Assembly: GCA_046347155.1 (NCBI GenBank)
Contig: JAXMGT010000002.1
Location: 310,001 to 374,000 of the forward strand
DNA: 64,000 bases
Reading direction: 5' to 3'
Origin: RPQJ01 sp046347155
GTDB lineage: Bacteria; Pseudomonadota; Gammaproteobacteria; Steroidobacterales; Steroidobacteraceae
Shown here: piece after piece, positions 22,594 through 31,773 of the stretch
Numbering within the stretch: position 1 is the first letter of the stretch
How the letters are laid out: the number at the start of each line of letters is the position of its first letter
The notes under the pieces: model-generated
Seen by the model: only the letters and a program-made list of their open reading frames with translations
What the model was told of the DNA's origin: nothing
The model's database searches: none
Program-made: the position numbers and the translations under genes

Positions 22594-22612
22594 CCCCCCC
22601 GATCCGGGGGGG
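22594..22612 (+). terminator. C7/G7 hairpin after the amidase gene
   Basis: Seven C (22594-22600) and seven G (22606-22612) flank a GATCC loop, 33 bp after the amidase stop and before the regulator start. There is no T-run; it may be a weak terminator or a leader structure for the regulator mRNA. Confidence 0.35.
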
Positions 22613-22687
22613 ATGCGATATTCTTCGCCGCAGTCCGTCCATGCATCGGGGAGACCACGGGCGCCCGGCGATCGCGGCCCCGTCTTC

Positions 22688-25348
22688 ATGGCAGCCTCAC
22701 GGTTCCTGCTGAAGACCGCGCCTCCGAAACTCGCGCGGGCGCTCCCGCCGCGCCCGCGGCTCGAGCGGCTGTGGTCGGTCATCAGCGACCGCACTGCAAT
22801 CGTCGTCACCGCGCCCCAGGGTTTCGGCAAGACCACGCTGCTCGCGCAGTGGCGACGGCGCTGGCTCGAGCGCGGCGCGTACGTCGCGTGGGTCACGCTC
22901 GACTCCCAGGACGAGCGCGCCCAGTTTGTCGAGCTGGTCGCATTCGCGCTCGCACAGGCGAGCGGCAGCGAGGCGTTCGAGGTCGCCGCGATGCAGGGTC
23001 GCGACCTCGAGAACCGCGAACTCGACGCGCTGACGGCGCTGCTCGCCGAGGTGGCCGCACTCGCGACGCCGACGGTGCTCGTGCTCGACGACGTGCACCG
23101 GATGCCCCGCGCATCGCTCGCGACGCTGGTCTCCTACCTGCTCAACAACGCGCCGCCGAACCTGCAGTTCATCGTCGGCACCCGCCGGCCGCTCGAGCTG
23201 CCTTTCGCCGACCTGATGGCCGCAGGCCAGCTGGCGGCGATCGGCCCGTCCGACCTGCGGCTCGACGCGGAGGAGTCGCGCGACGTGCTGCGCGCGCGCT
23301 TCGGCAGCCGCGTGAGCCTCGACGACGCGGCGCGCGTATACGAGCTCACCGAAGGCTGGCCGCTCGGCCTGCAGCTCGCCGCCGACGCGATCGAGCGTGC
23401 GCCGGACGTCGGCACCGCGATCGGTGAGCTGAGCGCGCGGCGCGGCGACTTCCAGCGGTTCTTCTTCGAGTCCATGCTCTCCCGGCTGTCGCGGGAGGCG
23501 GCCGGGTTCTTCGTGCGGTCGTCCATCCTCGAGACGATGCAGGCCGGCCTCTGCGCGGCGGTCACGGGCCATCCGGGCGCCGCCGAGCTGCTCGAGGAGG
23601 CGCCGCGGGTGTCGCCCGTCGTCGTGCAGACGGAGACGCCGGGCTGCCTGCGCCTGCACGCGATGGCGCGGGATTTCCTGCTCGGACAGTTCGAGCGGCT
23701 GCCGGCGGCCGAGCGCAGCGCCTGCCACGAGCGCGCGGCCGCGTGGTACGCGGCCAACGGCCAGTACCAGGAAGCGGCCCGCCACGCGTGGGCCGCCGGC
23801 AACGAGGCGCTCGCGATCGCGCACGCCGCGCACTGCCTGCGCGACATCGCGGGCGAGGGGCGGCTCGGCGAGGCGCGCGACTGGCTGCGTCGCATCCCGG
23901 CCGCCGCGATGGCCCGGGACGTCGAACTGCAGATCACGGCCGCGTGGATCCAGGCGCTCGGGGACGCGCCGCAGGGCGTGCCCGCGACGATCGAGCGCAT
24001 CCTCGCGCAGCCCGGCCTCGACGACCGCGCGCGCTTTGAGGCGGCGATCGTGAGCGCCGCGTCGGCGCAGTTCTGCGACCGGATCGGCGACGTGGACGAC
24101 GTGCTCGCGCCGTGGCTGCCGCCGCCCGCCTGGGCGCGGCCCGAGCACCGCGGCTCGATCGCGAACTCGCTGGCGCTGTCGGCGATGCTGTCGGGCGAGC
24201 CCGCGCGCGCCCGGGAGATCCTGGCCGCCTACCTGGCGAATCCGGACAGGGAGCCGATGTTCCGGCTCGCGGTCGCGTTCGGCGACTGCGCGATCGCGCT
24301 GAGCCACCTGCTCGAGAGCAACGCGCTGCGCGCGGAGGCGCTGCTCGCGCCGCAGCTCGCCGCGGCCGAGCGCGACATGGGGCGCCGCAGCCTCGTGGCC
24401 GCGATGTTCGCCGGGCTGCTCGCCTGCGCGCGCGCGATGCAGGGCGACCACGACGGCGCCCTCGCGCTGCTCGCCGACCGGCTCGACGTCGTCGAACGCG
24501 CCGGGCTGCCGGACCCGATCCTGTTCGCGTACCGCGTCATCGCCGAGATCGCGATGCGGCGGGGTGAGGAGGCGCGCGCGCTCGATGCCTGGGAGTCGCT
24601 GCGGGAACTCGGGGCCGCCCGCGGCCAGCCGCGGATGTCGCTCGTCGCGCTGACCGGGATGGCGATGACGCACGCGCTCGGCGCGCGCGTCGAGACCGCC
24701 TCGGAGCGGATGGCCGACGCGGTCGCGCTGCGCGCCGTGTTCGACCGGCGCGAGTACCGGCCGCTCGCGCCGTACATGGACCGCCGGATCGCGCTCGCTC
24801 GCGCGTTCGTCTGCTATGCGACCGGCGACGTCGAGGGTGTCGCCTCGGTGCTCGAGCCGGCGCCGGACGCGCCGCCGGCCGGTGCCCGGAACCCGGACGG
24901 GCTCGTGGCGCGCGCGCTGCGTGCGACGGCGTTGCACCAGCTCGGCCGTCCCGGCGCCCGCGAACTGCTGAACGAGGTGCTCAGCCTCGCGGAACTCGGT
25001 GGCGTGCGCAGCTACCTCGAGACCGCGCACCCCGCGGTCGGCGAGCTGTTCGGCACCGTGCGTCCGGCCGCGAACGGGCGCACGGGTCCGCGCTCGGCCG
25101 GCGCCGCGCCGCTGCGCACCGCGACGCCGTCCGAGGGCGGCGCCGTGAGCGGGCTGCTGACGCCGAAGGAGGCGCACATCCTGACGCTGCTCGCCGGCGG
25201 TCTCGCGAACAAGGAGATCGCCCGCGCGATGGACATCGGCGAGCAGACCGTGAAGTGGCACCTGAAGAACGTGTTCTTCAAGCTCAACGCCGCGAGCCGC
25301 CGGCACGCGGTGGACCGCGCGAGGCTGCTCGGGCTGCTCAGCGCCTGA
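22688..25348 (+). CDS. MalT/LAL-type LuxR-family transcriptional regulator
   Basis: This 886-residue large ATP-binding LuxR regulator has the MalT-type opening LLKTAPPKLARALPPRPRL at 7-25. The Walker A motif APQGFGKTT is at 42-50 and a Walker B-like VLVLDDVHRM follows. A long alpha-helical TPR-like region fills the middle. The C-terminal DNA-binding domain (about 820-886) contains LLTPKEAHILTLLAGGLAN and EQTVKWHLKNVFFKL. The ATG at 22688 fits the family's N-terminus; an earlier ATG at 22613 would add 25 unconserved residues. Such regulators are ATP- and ligand-gated activators of catabolic genes. The nearest candidates are the amidase upstream and the lipid operon it converges with. Its 3' end overlaps the hemerythrin gene tail-to-tail by 11 bp. 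Confidence 0.9.
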   Translation: MAASRFLLKTAPPKLARALPPRPRLERLWSVISDRTAIVVTAPQGFGKTTLLAQWRRRWLERGAYVAWVTLDSQDERAQFVELVAFALAQASGSEAFEVAAMQGRDLENRELDALTALLAEVAALATPTVLVLDDVHRMPRASLATLVSYLLNNAPPNLQFIVGTRRPLELPFADLMAAGQLAAIGPSDLRLDAEESRDVLRARFGSRVSLDDAARVYELTEGWPLGLQLAADAIERAPDVGTAIGELSARRGDFQRFFFESMLSRLSREAAGFFVRSSILETMQAGLCAAVTGHPGAAELLEEAPRVSPVVVQTETPGCLRLHAMARDFLLGQFERLPAAERSACHERAAAWYAANGQYQEAARHAWAAGNEALAIAHAAHCLRDIAGEGRLGEARDWLRRIPAAAMARDVELQITAAWIQALGDAPQGVPATIERILAQPGLDDRARFEAAIVSAASAQFCDRIGDVDDVLAPWLPPPAWARPEHRGSIANSLALSAMLSGEPARAREILAAYLANPDREPMFRLAVAFGDCAIALSHLLESNALRAEALLAPQLAAAERDMGRRSLVAAMFAGLLACARAMQGDHDGALALLADRLDVVERAGLPDPILFAYRVIAEIAMRRGEEARALDAWESLRELGAARGQPRMSLVALTGMAMTHALGARVETASERMADAVALRAVFDRREYRPLAPYMDRRIALARAFVCYATGDVEGVASVLEPAPDAPPAGARNPDGLVARALRATALHQLGRPGARELLNEVLSLAELGGVRSYLETAHPAVGELFGTVRPAANGRTGPRSAGAAPLRTATPSEGGAVSGLLTPKEAHILTLLAGGLANKEIARAMDIGEQTVKWHLKNVFFKLNAASRRHAVDRARLLGLLSA

Positions 25349-26189
25349 ACGGCAGCGCGGCGAGGCGCGCGGCGTGCCGGACGCCCCGGGACGTGAGGTC
25401 CACCGACGTCCGCGCGATCGCGACCGGCCCGCGCGCGCGGGCCAGGTCCTCGAACCCGTCGCGCGCGAAGTCCGCCGTCTCCCGCCAGGCCGTGCCGCAG
25501 GCTTCGGCCAGGTGCTCGACCGCGAGCCTCAGTGCATCCCGCGCCGGGGCACGTGCGCCCGCGACGAGCCGCTCGGGGGCCGCGAGCCGGGCCGCGAGCC
25601 TCGGGTAGCGCGCGCCGAGACGGTGCAGGTCGCCGGCCGGGTCCCGCGACGGCGGGCCGCCCGCGAGCGCGGACCAGTCGGTGGCCGTGAGCACGCGCTC
25701 GGCGCCCGAGTAGAACACCGCTTCCTCGCGGCGCATGTGCTCGCGCGTGTGCCGGACGTAGTCGGCCAGCATCCTTGCGATCCGCTGGCCCGGCCGCCCG
25801 CGGAGCAGGGCCGCCGACGCGCGACGCAGCTCGCGCTCGATCTCGCCCGCGCGCTCCTGGCCGACCCGGTGCTCGAACACGAGACGCTTCATGTTCTCGA
25901 ACAGCGGCGGCTCACGGCGCCGGATCCGATCGAACAGCCGGTCCTCGCGCGGGTGGTGCACCGAGTGCTGGTAGACGAGCAGGTAGCGCATCGCCTCGAG
26001 CAGCACGGCACGGGCGGCCTCGGGCGCTGACGCGAGCGCGGCGGCCTGCACCTCGATCTCGCGCAGCACGCGCGACAGTCCGGCGTGGTCCTCGCGCAGC
26101 AGGCGCATGAAGTCGTCGGCCGTCGCGCGCGCGGCGGCGTCGGTCCGTCGGCCCGTGCGGCGGGGGCGGGTGGCGGTTCGGGTCGTCAC
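25338..26189 (-). CDS. Hemerythrin-domain protein
   Basis: This 283-residue protein has an N-terminal hemerythrin HHE domain (about 27-165) and a helical C-terminal extension of unknown role. Likely di-iron ligands are His35, His75/His79 with Glu82 (YQHSVHHPRED), His107, and His147, His151 and Glu155 (YVRHTREHMRREE). The proposed start is the GTG that overlaps the TGA of the upstream lipase (GTGA), giving a basic leader before TADDFMRLL. The frame continues upstream inside the lipase gene, but that is not coding. Hemerythrins bind O2 or sense oxygen, NO or iron. Its place at the end of a lipid operon is unusual. The last roughly 115 residues match nothing I recognise. Confidence 0.8.
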   Translation of the reverse strand: MTTRTATRPRRTGRRTDAAARATADDFMRLLREDHAGLSRVLREIEVQAAALASAPEAARAVLLEAMRYLLVYQHSVHHPREDRLFDRIRRREPPLFENMKRLVFEHRVGQERAGEIERELRRASAALLRGRPGQRIARMLADYVRHTREHMRREEAVFYSGAERVLTATDWSALAGGPPSRDPAGDLHRLGARYPRLAARLAAPERLVAGARAPARDALRLAVEHLAEACGTAWRETADFARDGFEDLARARGPVAIARTSVDLTSRGVRHAARLAALPFRR

Positions 26190-27097
26190 GGGCACCGTTG
26201 TCTCACGAAATCGGCCGCGCGGTCGATGGCGCGCTGCGACTCGGGCGTGTACGGCAGTCCCTGCCAGCCGTGGGGCATCTCGTCCCACACCTCGAGTTCC
26301 GCCGCGATGCCGGCCGCGCGCGCGCGCTCGACGCATCGGCGGCTGTCGTCGAGCAGGATCTCGGTGCTGCCCGCCTGGAAGTAGAGCGGCGGCAGGCCCT
26401 CGTAGTCGCCGTAGACCGGCGACACCCACGGGTGCGTGAGTCGCCGCTCGTCGCCGCCGACGTACATCGCCCGCATCTCGAGGCCGCGCTTGTGGCTCAG
26501 CACGGGGTCGCGTGCCGCATTCTCGACGCGGGTGCCGTCGTGCGGATCGGTCAGGTCGGTGAGCGGGGACATCAGCACGGCGCCGGCCGGCGCCGGCAGC
26601 CCGCGGTCGCGCGCGGCCAGCAGCACCGCGAGCGCGAGTCCCCCGCCCGCGGAGATCCCGGACACGACGATACGGGACGGCGCGATGCCGAGCGACAGGA
26701 GCTGCTCGTACGCGCCGACGGCGTCGTCGTGCCCGGCCGGGAACGGGTGCTCGGGCGCGAGCCGGTAGTGCACGATCCGGGCCCGCGCGTGCGCCGCGGT
26801 GCACAGTCGCGCGATCATCGCGCGCTCCATGTTCGGCAGCCGCGCGACGTAGGCGCCGCCCGGGAAGTGCAGGATCACGCGATCGGTGCCCGAACCGCGC
26901 GGGCGCACCCACTCCGCCTCGCAGTTCGGCAGCGGGTGGTCGTGCGCCACCTCGAAGCCGGGCGGCCGCTCCGGGAACAGCCGTTCGATCGCGCCGATCT
27001 GCGCGCGCAGCCGGTCGACGGACACGTCGCGCTGCAGCAGCTGCTTCACCGTCAGCCGGGTCAGCAGGCTCGTCGTCGCGGTCTGCCAGCTCACCAT
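26186..27097 (-). CDS. Alpha/beta hydrolase, HSL-type lipase/esterase
   Basis: The 303-residue hydrolase has the HSL-type order: oxyanion hole LHFPGGAY (HGGG-like position), YRLAPEHPFPAG, nucleophile elbow GISAGGG, acid in STEILLDDS and His in EMPHGWQ. The ATG is 5 nt downstream of the acyl-CoA synthetase stop, so the two are co-translated. There is no signal peptide. In this operon it could release fatty acids from storage lipids or other acyl esters, which the adjacent synthetase would activate; that role is inferred from position. It is only moderately similar to the esterase near 15 kb, notably differing at the oxyanion motif. Confidence 0.88.
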   Translation of the reverse strand: MVSWQTATTSLLTRLTVKQLLQRDVSVDRLRAQIGAIERLFPERPPGFEVAHDHPLPNCEAEWVRPRGSGTDRVILHFPGGAYVARLPNMERAMIARLCTAAHARARIVHYRLAPEHPFPAGHDDAVGAYEQLLSLGIAPSRIVVSGISAGGGLALAVLLAARDRGLPAPAGAVLMSPLTDLTDPHDGTRVENAARDPVLSHKRGLEMRAMYVGGDERRLTHPWVSPVYGDYEGLPPLYFQAGSTEILLDDSRRCVERARAAGIAAELEVWDEMPHGWQGLPYTPESQRAIDRAADFVRQRCP

Positions 27098-27102
27098 CCG
27101 CG

Positions 27103-28728
27103 TCAGCCCTGCGCGAGGCGTTCCGCGAGCGCTCGCGCGGCCTTGTAGTCGGCCTTGCCGTTCGGCATGCGCGGTATGGCCTCGACGACGTGGTATGCGC
27201 GCGGACGCTTGTAGCCCGCCATGCGGCCCTGCACGTGCTCGGCGAGCGACGCCGCGAGCCCCGCGTCGGGGCTGCGCGCAGCGACGAGCGCGACGACGCG
27301 CTGGCCGAAGCGCTCGTCGGGCAGGCCGATCACGAGGCAGTCGGCGACGCCCGGGTGCGAGGCCAGCACCTGCTCGACTTCCTCCGGATAGACCTTCTCG
27401 CCGCCGGTGTTGATGCAGGCCGAGCCCCGGCCGAGCAGCTGCAGCGTGCCGTCCGGGTTCCACTTGCCCCAGTCGCCGATGAACGCGTAGCGCTGGCCGT
27501 CCACGACCCGGAACGTCTTCGCGGTCTTCTCCGGGTCCTTGTAGTAGCCCGCCGGCAGCGCCGCGCCGCCGGCCGCGATCAGGCCCGGCTCGTCCGAACC
27601 CTTCGGGATCTCGCGGCCGTCCTCGGAGAAGAGCTTCGTCTCGGCGAGCGGGATGAACTTCGCGGTCGCGCCGGTCGCGCCGCGTCGGCTCACCTGCAGC
27701 GCCATCGGGCCCTCGGTCGCTCCGACGCCGTCGAACAGCGTCGCGTCGAGGTGCTCGAGCATCTTCTCCTTGACCGCCTGCGACCAGATCACGCCGGACG
27801 ACAGCACCATCTTCAGGCAGGAGAGGTCGAGCGTCTCGCCGCGCGAGATCGCCTCCTCGAGCGCCGTCACCATCGGACGGGCGAACGCGTCGCCGACGAT
27901 CACGGTCGTCATCACCCGCTCGCGGGCGATCGTGCGCCAGATCTCCATCGGGTCGAAGTTGCGGTTCGGCAGCGTCACGCAGCGGCCGCCGAGCAGCTGG
28001 AACGGCAGGCTGTTCGCGAGTCCCGCGGTGTGCATCAGCGGCGACGACGGCATGATCACCGGCACGATGCCGCGGGAGCGCAGCACCTTCACGGTGCCGA
28101 GCAGCTTCGGCAGGTCGTCCGGCGGCGGGTCGAGCCCGAGCGCGTTCTTCGCGAACATCGCCGTGAGACCGGTGGTCCACGGCGTCACCTCGCAGATGAC
28201 CCCCTTCGGCATCCCGGTCGTGCCGCCGGTGTACATCAGGTGGTAGTCGTCCGGCCGGCGCGCGATGCGCGGGGCGGGCGTCGTTGCCGCGAGCGCCCGT
28301 TCGAGGTCGCGTTCGGGGTGCGGCGTGCCCTCGCCGTCGTCCACTTCGAGCGCGATCTTCACGCCCGGCGCGCCGGGCAGCACCTCGTCCACGGTCGCGC
28401 CGAGCGAGCGGTGGTAGACGAGCGCCTCGCAGTCCGAGTTCTCGAGCAGGTACGCGAGCTCGGCGCCGACGTACCGGTAATTGATGTTGAACGGGACCAT
28501 CCGCATCTTCAGCGCCGCGAGGAAGGTCTCGTAGTACTCGGGGCAGTTGTAGAGCAGCAGCCCCACCTTCGAACCGGGTTTCAGCCCGGCGTCGGCGAAC
28601 AGTTGCCCGAGCCTCGCGGCCCGTTCGTCGAACTCGCGCCAGCTGCGGTGGCGGCCCGCGTGGGTGAGCACCGGGTCGTCGCCGAGCAGGTCGGCCAGTG
28701 CCTCGACGGCATCGGCGTAGTGGTACAT
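27103..28728 (-). CDS. Acyl-CoA synthetase (FadD-like AMP-forming ligase)
   Basis: The 541-residue AMP-forming ligase activates a carboxylic acid to its CoA thioester via an acyl-adenylate. The P-loop YTGGTTGMPKG is at 166-176. The adenylate-contact motif DGVGATEG, the hinge-side GDWGKWNPDGTL, INTGGEKVYPEEVE and the C-terminal catalytic Lys segment RMPNGKADYK are all present. It resembles FadD3/FadD13- or FadD17-like ligases of lipid and steroid side-chain metabolism more than E. coli FadD. The start at MYHYADA is 11 nt after the upstream WS/DGAT stop. The context suggests it supplies acyl-CoA to the two wax ester synthases. The chain length is unknown. Confidence 0.9.
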   Translation of the reverse strand: MYHYADAVEALADLLGDDPVLTHAGRHRSWREFDERAARLGQLFADAGLKPGSKVGLLLYNCPEYYETFLAALKMRMVPFNINYRYVGAELAYLLENSDCEALVYHRSLGATVDEVLPGAPGVKIALEVDDGEGTPHPERDLERALAATTPAPRIARRPDDYHLMYTGGTTGMPKGVICEVTPWTTGLTAMFAKNALGLDPPPDDLPKLLGTVKVLRSRGIVPVIMPSSPLMHTAGLANSLPFQLLGGRCVTLPNRNFDPMEIWRTIARERVMTTVIVGDAFARPMVTALEEAISRGETLDLSCLKMVLSSGVIWSQAVKEKMLEHLDATLFDGVGATEGPMALQVSRRGATGATAKFIPLAETKLFSEDGREIPKGSDEPGLIAAGGAALPAGYYKDPEKTAKTFRVVDGQRYAFIGDWGKWNPDGTLQLLGRGSACINTGGEKVYPEEVEQVLASHPGVADCLVIGLPDERFGQRVVALVAARSPDAGLAASLAEHVQGRMAGYKRPRAYHVVEAIPRMPNGKADYKAARALAERLAQG

Positions 28729-28739
28729 GAAGCGGTTCC

Positions 28740-30134
28740 TCAGTGGGTGGCCGCGTCGCGCGATTCCAGCGCGGCGAGGCTCTCGTCGAAATGGTGCACG
28801 AAACGCCAGGCGTCCGGCACGACGGTCGGGTCGGCCAGCACGCACAGGTTCATCTGGTCCACGTAGCTCCAGACCGTGACGTTGAGCGCCGCGCCGTGGC
28901 ACAGCTGCCCGATCGAGTACCACTCGGCCAGCCGCAGGTTGCCGAGCCTGAGCGGCTCGCGCGGGCCCGGCACGTTCGACACGACGACGTTCCAGAACGG
29001 GAGCAGCCCGCCGCCCTTCATCTCGTTGATCCGGTCCACGATCTTCGGGACGGCCGGCGGCAGCAGGTTCATCAGCGCCGCGATGTTCGCCTCGCGGGTC
29101 GCCTCCGAGTAGGCCTTCATCGTGTCCGCGTCGCGCTTGCACGCGCGCAGCCGCTCGACCGGGTCGGCGATCTCGGGGTGCAGCAGCGTGTGGTAGACGG
29201 TCGAGAAATTGCCGTCGCGGGTGCGCTCCGCGAGCGGCACCAGCGCGAACGGCACGGTGGCCACCATCGGCGAGGTCGGCGCCGCGCCGCGCAGTTCCGC
29301 CTCGAGGCCGCGGATCGCGCCCGCGGTCGTCGCGAGGAACACGTCGTTGATCGTGACGCCGTGCGCCTTCGCGACGCCGCGCACCCGCGCGAGCCGGTGG
29401 GAGCGCATCGCGAACGTGCGCCGCGGCGACAGCCGCACCGCGTACGGCGCCGGGTACTGCGGGTCGCCCGCGACCGGCGGCAGCGTCCGTCCCGAGCGTC
29501 GCCATTCGTCGAGTATCCGTCGCCCGGCGCGCGTGCCGCGGATCGCGCCCGGCAGGTTGCCGGCGAACACGCCCGGCAGGTCGGCGAGACCGCTCGCGAG
29601 CAGAGCCCCGCGGCCCGGCAGCGGCGCCGGGTGCCACGCCGCCGGTTCCGGGTGCACCGTGGACTCGGGCCGCGTGTTCCAGAACTCGTGCAGCATGCGG
29701 AGGATGCCGACGCCGTCCGTGAGCGCGTGGTGGATCAGGAGCACGACGGCGACCCGGCCGCCCTCGAGGCCCTCGACGGCCCACACCTGCCAGAGCGGCC
29801 GGTCGTGGTCCATCCGGTGCGCGTAGAACTCGCAGATCACCTCGGCCAGTTCGACCATCGAGCCCGGCGACGGGCAGCCGACGCGCCTCAGGTGGTAGTC
29901 GATGTCGAACGCCGGGTCGTCCACCCACACCGGGTGGTTGAGCCCGAGTGGAACCCGGAGATACCGCTGGCGGAGCCGGGGCAGCAGCCCGACGCGGGTC
30001 GCCCACGTGGCCTTGAACCGTTTCCAGGACCAGCCTTCCGGGTCGTCGGCCGGGTCGATCACCGACACCTTGATCGTGTGGTTGTAGGCCTCGGCGCGAT
30101 CGAGGTAGAGCATCAGCGCGTCGGCGCCGCTCAT
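28740..30134 (-). CDS. Wax ester synthase/diacylglycerol acyltransferase (second paralogue)
   Basis: The 464-residue WS/DGAT protein transfers fatty acyl from CoA to long-chain alcohols or diacylglycerol. The catalytic HHALTDG (HHxxxDG) motif is at 135-141. The start region MSGADALMLYLDRAEAYNHT and the C-terminal VVSNVPGPREPL and LCHGAALNVTVWSY match the family. Either this ATG or the GTG three codons earlier could be the start; both are within a few bases of the upstream paralogue's stop. The two paralogues are clearly diverged (different N-termini and HHxxxDG contexts), so they may differ in acceptor. It acts at the cytoplasmic face of the inner membrane in known cases. Confidence 0.93.
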   Translation of the reverse strand: MSGADALMLYLDRAEAYNHTIKVSVIDPADDPEGWSWKRFKATWATRVGLLPRLRQRYLRVPLGLNHPVWVDDPAFDIDYHLRRVGCPSPGSMVELAEVICEFYAHRMDHDRPLWQVWAVEGLEGGRVAVVLLIHHALTDGVGILRMLHEFWNTRPESTVHPEPAAWHPAPLPGRGALLASGLADLPGVFAGNLPGAIRGTRAGRRILDEWRRSGRTLPPVAGDPQYPAPYAVRLSPRRTFAMRSHRLARVRGVAKAHGVTINDVFLATTAGAIRGLEAELRGAAPTSPMVATVPFALVPLAERTRDGNFSTVYHTLLHPEIADPVERLRACKRDADTMKAYSEATREANIAALMNLLPPAVPKIVDRINEMKGGGLLPFWNVVVSNVPGPREPLRLGNLRLAEWYSIGQLCHGAALNVTVWSYVDQMNLCVLADPTVVPDAWRFVHHFDESLAALESRDAATH

Positions 30135-30145
30135 CCGCTCCACGG

Positions 30146-31591
30146 TCAGCGCCTCGCGGGGGGGCGGCGTCGCGCGGGACGCTTCGCGGCGGTCTTCCGG
30201 GGTCGCCGGGTGCGCTTCGCGCCGGGCATCGGCGCCGCCTCGAGCTCGGCCCACGCGTCCGCGACGGCCTTCGCGAGCCGCGGCAGCGTGTGCATCGTCC
30301 GCCCGTTGCCGATGAACCCGAAGTCCATCCGGTCCGCGTACGACGTGAGTGTCGCATTGAGCCCGACCGAGGCCGCGACCGCCGACACCGGGAACGTGCC
30401 GACCATCGGCGCGCCGTTCACGTACATGCGTTCGCGCCCGCCGGGCACGTTCGAGATCACGAGGTTCGCCAGCGGCCGCGTGACCTGCGCGATGCCGGTC
30501 GCCGAGGTGAACTCGGCGAGCCCGAGTGCGCCGATCGCGAACGCCATCGCGGCGTCCTTCGACATCGAGCGCATCTCCTGCTTGGCCACCGTCATCTCGT
30601 CGCGGACGCGCTCGAGGCGCTCGACGATCCCGATGTCCGGCTCGCCAAGACGGACGAACATCGCCGAGGCCTTCGTCGCCGCCTCCGTGTCGCCCTCGTC
30701 GCGCAGCGACACGGGGCACATCGCGACGAACCGGTGCGGAAACGAGCGCCCGGTCTCGCGCAGGTAGCGATGCAGCCCCGCGTCCACCAGCGCGACCGAG
30801 AGGTCGTTCAGCGTGGCGCCCCGGCGCTTCGCAACCGAGTGCATCGCCTCGAGCGGCAGCGAGAGCGTCGCGTAGGACCGGGCGGCCTGCAGCGGCTCGT
30901 TCATCGGGCCGTGGTGGGCCGTGAACGGCACGCTGCCGCCGGGCTCGTCGCCGGTCAGCGCCGCGTAGGCCTTGCGCAGCGCGCCGAGCGAGACGTCCTT
31001 GACGGCCATCGTCTGCCGCGTCGCGGCACTGCCGAGGTCCGAGAGCCGGTCGACGAGCCCGCGGCGCGCACGCGGGCGCCGCGGCGTCATCTCGATCCCG
31101 AACGCCGGCGGATGCACCGGGTCGCGCGGCGACGGGCTCAGGCTCGCGTAGATGCGGCGCGTGCCGGACGCGCCGTCGATGATTGCGTGGTGCACCTTGC
31201 TGTAGATCGCGAAGCGGTCGCCCGGCACGCCGTCGATCACCCAGGCCCGGAAGAGCGGGCGCGCCCGGTCGAGCACGGGCTCGTGCAGGTCGGTGACGAC
31301 ACGCAGGAACTCCTCGTAGCTCGCGTCCGCGGGCATCGCGATGTACTGCACGTGGTAGTACGGGTCGTAGTCCGTGGTCTCGCGGAACTTCGGCACGCCG
31401 GCGGCGAGGTCCGGGACGCAGTTGAACGGCGGCGTCGGCCGCACGGCGCGATACGCCTCGACGATCTCGCGCACGGCGCCCGGGCGCCCCTTCGGCTTCC
31501 CGAACAGCATCAGCGCGCCCACGTGCGTGGGTGCCGAGGACGTCTCCATCGCGAGCCACATCAGGTCGAGTGGCGGGATCGTCTTGCTCAT
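30146..31591 (-). CDS. Wax ester synthase/diacylglycerol acyltransferase (first paralogue)
   Basis: The 481-residue WS/DGAT family acyltransferase has catalytic HHAIIDG at 134-140, opening IPPLDLMWLAMET (the family's usual LDxxFL-like start) and C-terminal VISNVPGGRERMYVNGAP. The C-terminus carries a basic Lys/Arg/Pro-rich tail (about 455-481), which may aid membrane or lipid-droplet association. It is the first gene of the five-gene minus-strand operon. The next paralogue starts within about 12 nt of its stop. The promoter must lie in the 182 bp shared with the divergent Fe-dependent alcohol dehydrogenase, an enzyme that could interconvert a fatty alcohol substrate, though that is conjecture. 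Confidence 0.93.
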   Translation of the reverse strand: MSKTIPPLDLMWLAMETSSAPTHVGALMLFGKPKGRPGAVREIVEAYRAVRPTPPFNCVPDLAAGVPKFRETTDYDPYYHVQYIAMPADASYEEFLRVVTDLHEPVLDRARPLFRAWVIDGVPGDRFAIYSKVHHAIIDGASGTRRIYASLSPSPRDPVHPPAFGIEMTPRRPRARRGLVDRLSDLGSAATRQTMAVKDVSLGALRKAYAALTGDEPGGSVPFTAHHGPMNEPLQAARSYATLSLPLEAMHSVAKRRGATLNDLSVALVDAGLHRYLRETGRSFPHRFVAMCPVSLRDEGDTEAATKASAMFVRLGEPDIGIVERLERVRDEMTVAKQEMRSMSKDAAMAFAIGALGLAEFTSATGIAQVTRPLANLVISNVPGGRERMYVNGAPMVGTFPVSAVAASVGLNATLTSYADRMDFGFIGNGRTMHTLPRLAKAVADAWAELEAAPMPGAKRTRRPRKTAAKRPARRRPPARR

Positions 31592-31689
31592 GGCGTCCTT
31601 CCTGCGACGGGCCGCCGCGCCTGCGCGCCGGCCCCGTTCGATTCCCCCGGCCCGAACGGTAGCAGGACGGGCCGTGAAAGTAGAGCGGG

Positions 31690-31737
31690 CCCCGCCCGCG
31701 CGAAAACTACGCCTGACGGAACGGACCCCGCCCGCGC
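31690..31737. repeat. Direct repeat in a divergent promoter region
   Basis: CCCCGCCCGCGC occurs at 31690-31701 and again at 31726-31737, 36 bp apart start to start (just over three helical turns). The longer contexts GCGGGCCCC and ACGGACCCC are similar. It lies between the WS/DGAT operon and the Fe-ADH gene and could be a paired regulator site; chance in GC-rich DNA is not excluded. Confidence 0.3.
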
Positions 31738-31773
31738 TATCCTCGGGGTCCCCCGTCCGTGTGCTGCCCGACC

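Noticed and set aside
22697..25306. An 869-codon minus-strand open frame opposite the LuxR regulator
   Set aside because: No domain or start signal; antisense shadow of a clear MalT-like gene.
27103..30357. Apparent 1084-residue protein including the acyl-CoA synthetase
   Set aside because: Only the last 541 residues are protein-like; the rest is an alternative frame of the WS/DGAT gene.
28740..31559. Apparent fusion of about 939 residues covering both WS/DGAT genes
   Set aside because: The upstream half is an out-of-frame reading of the first paralogue; real starts and family N-termini place two separate genes.
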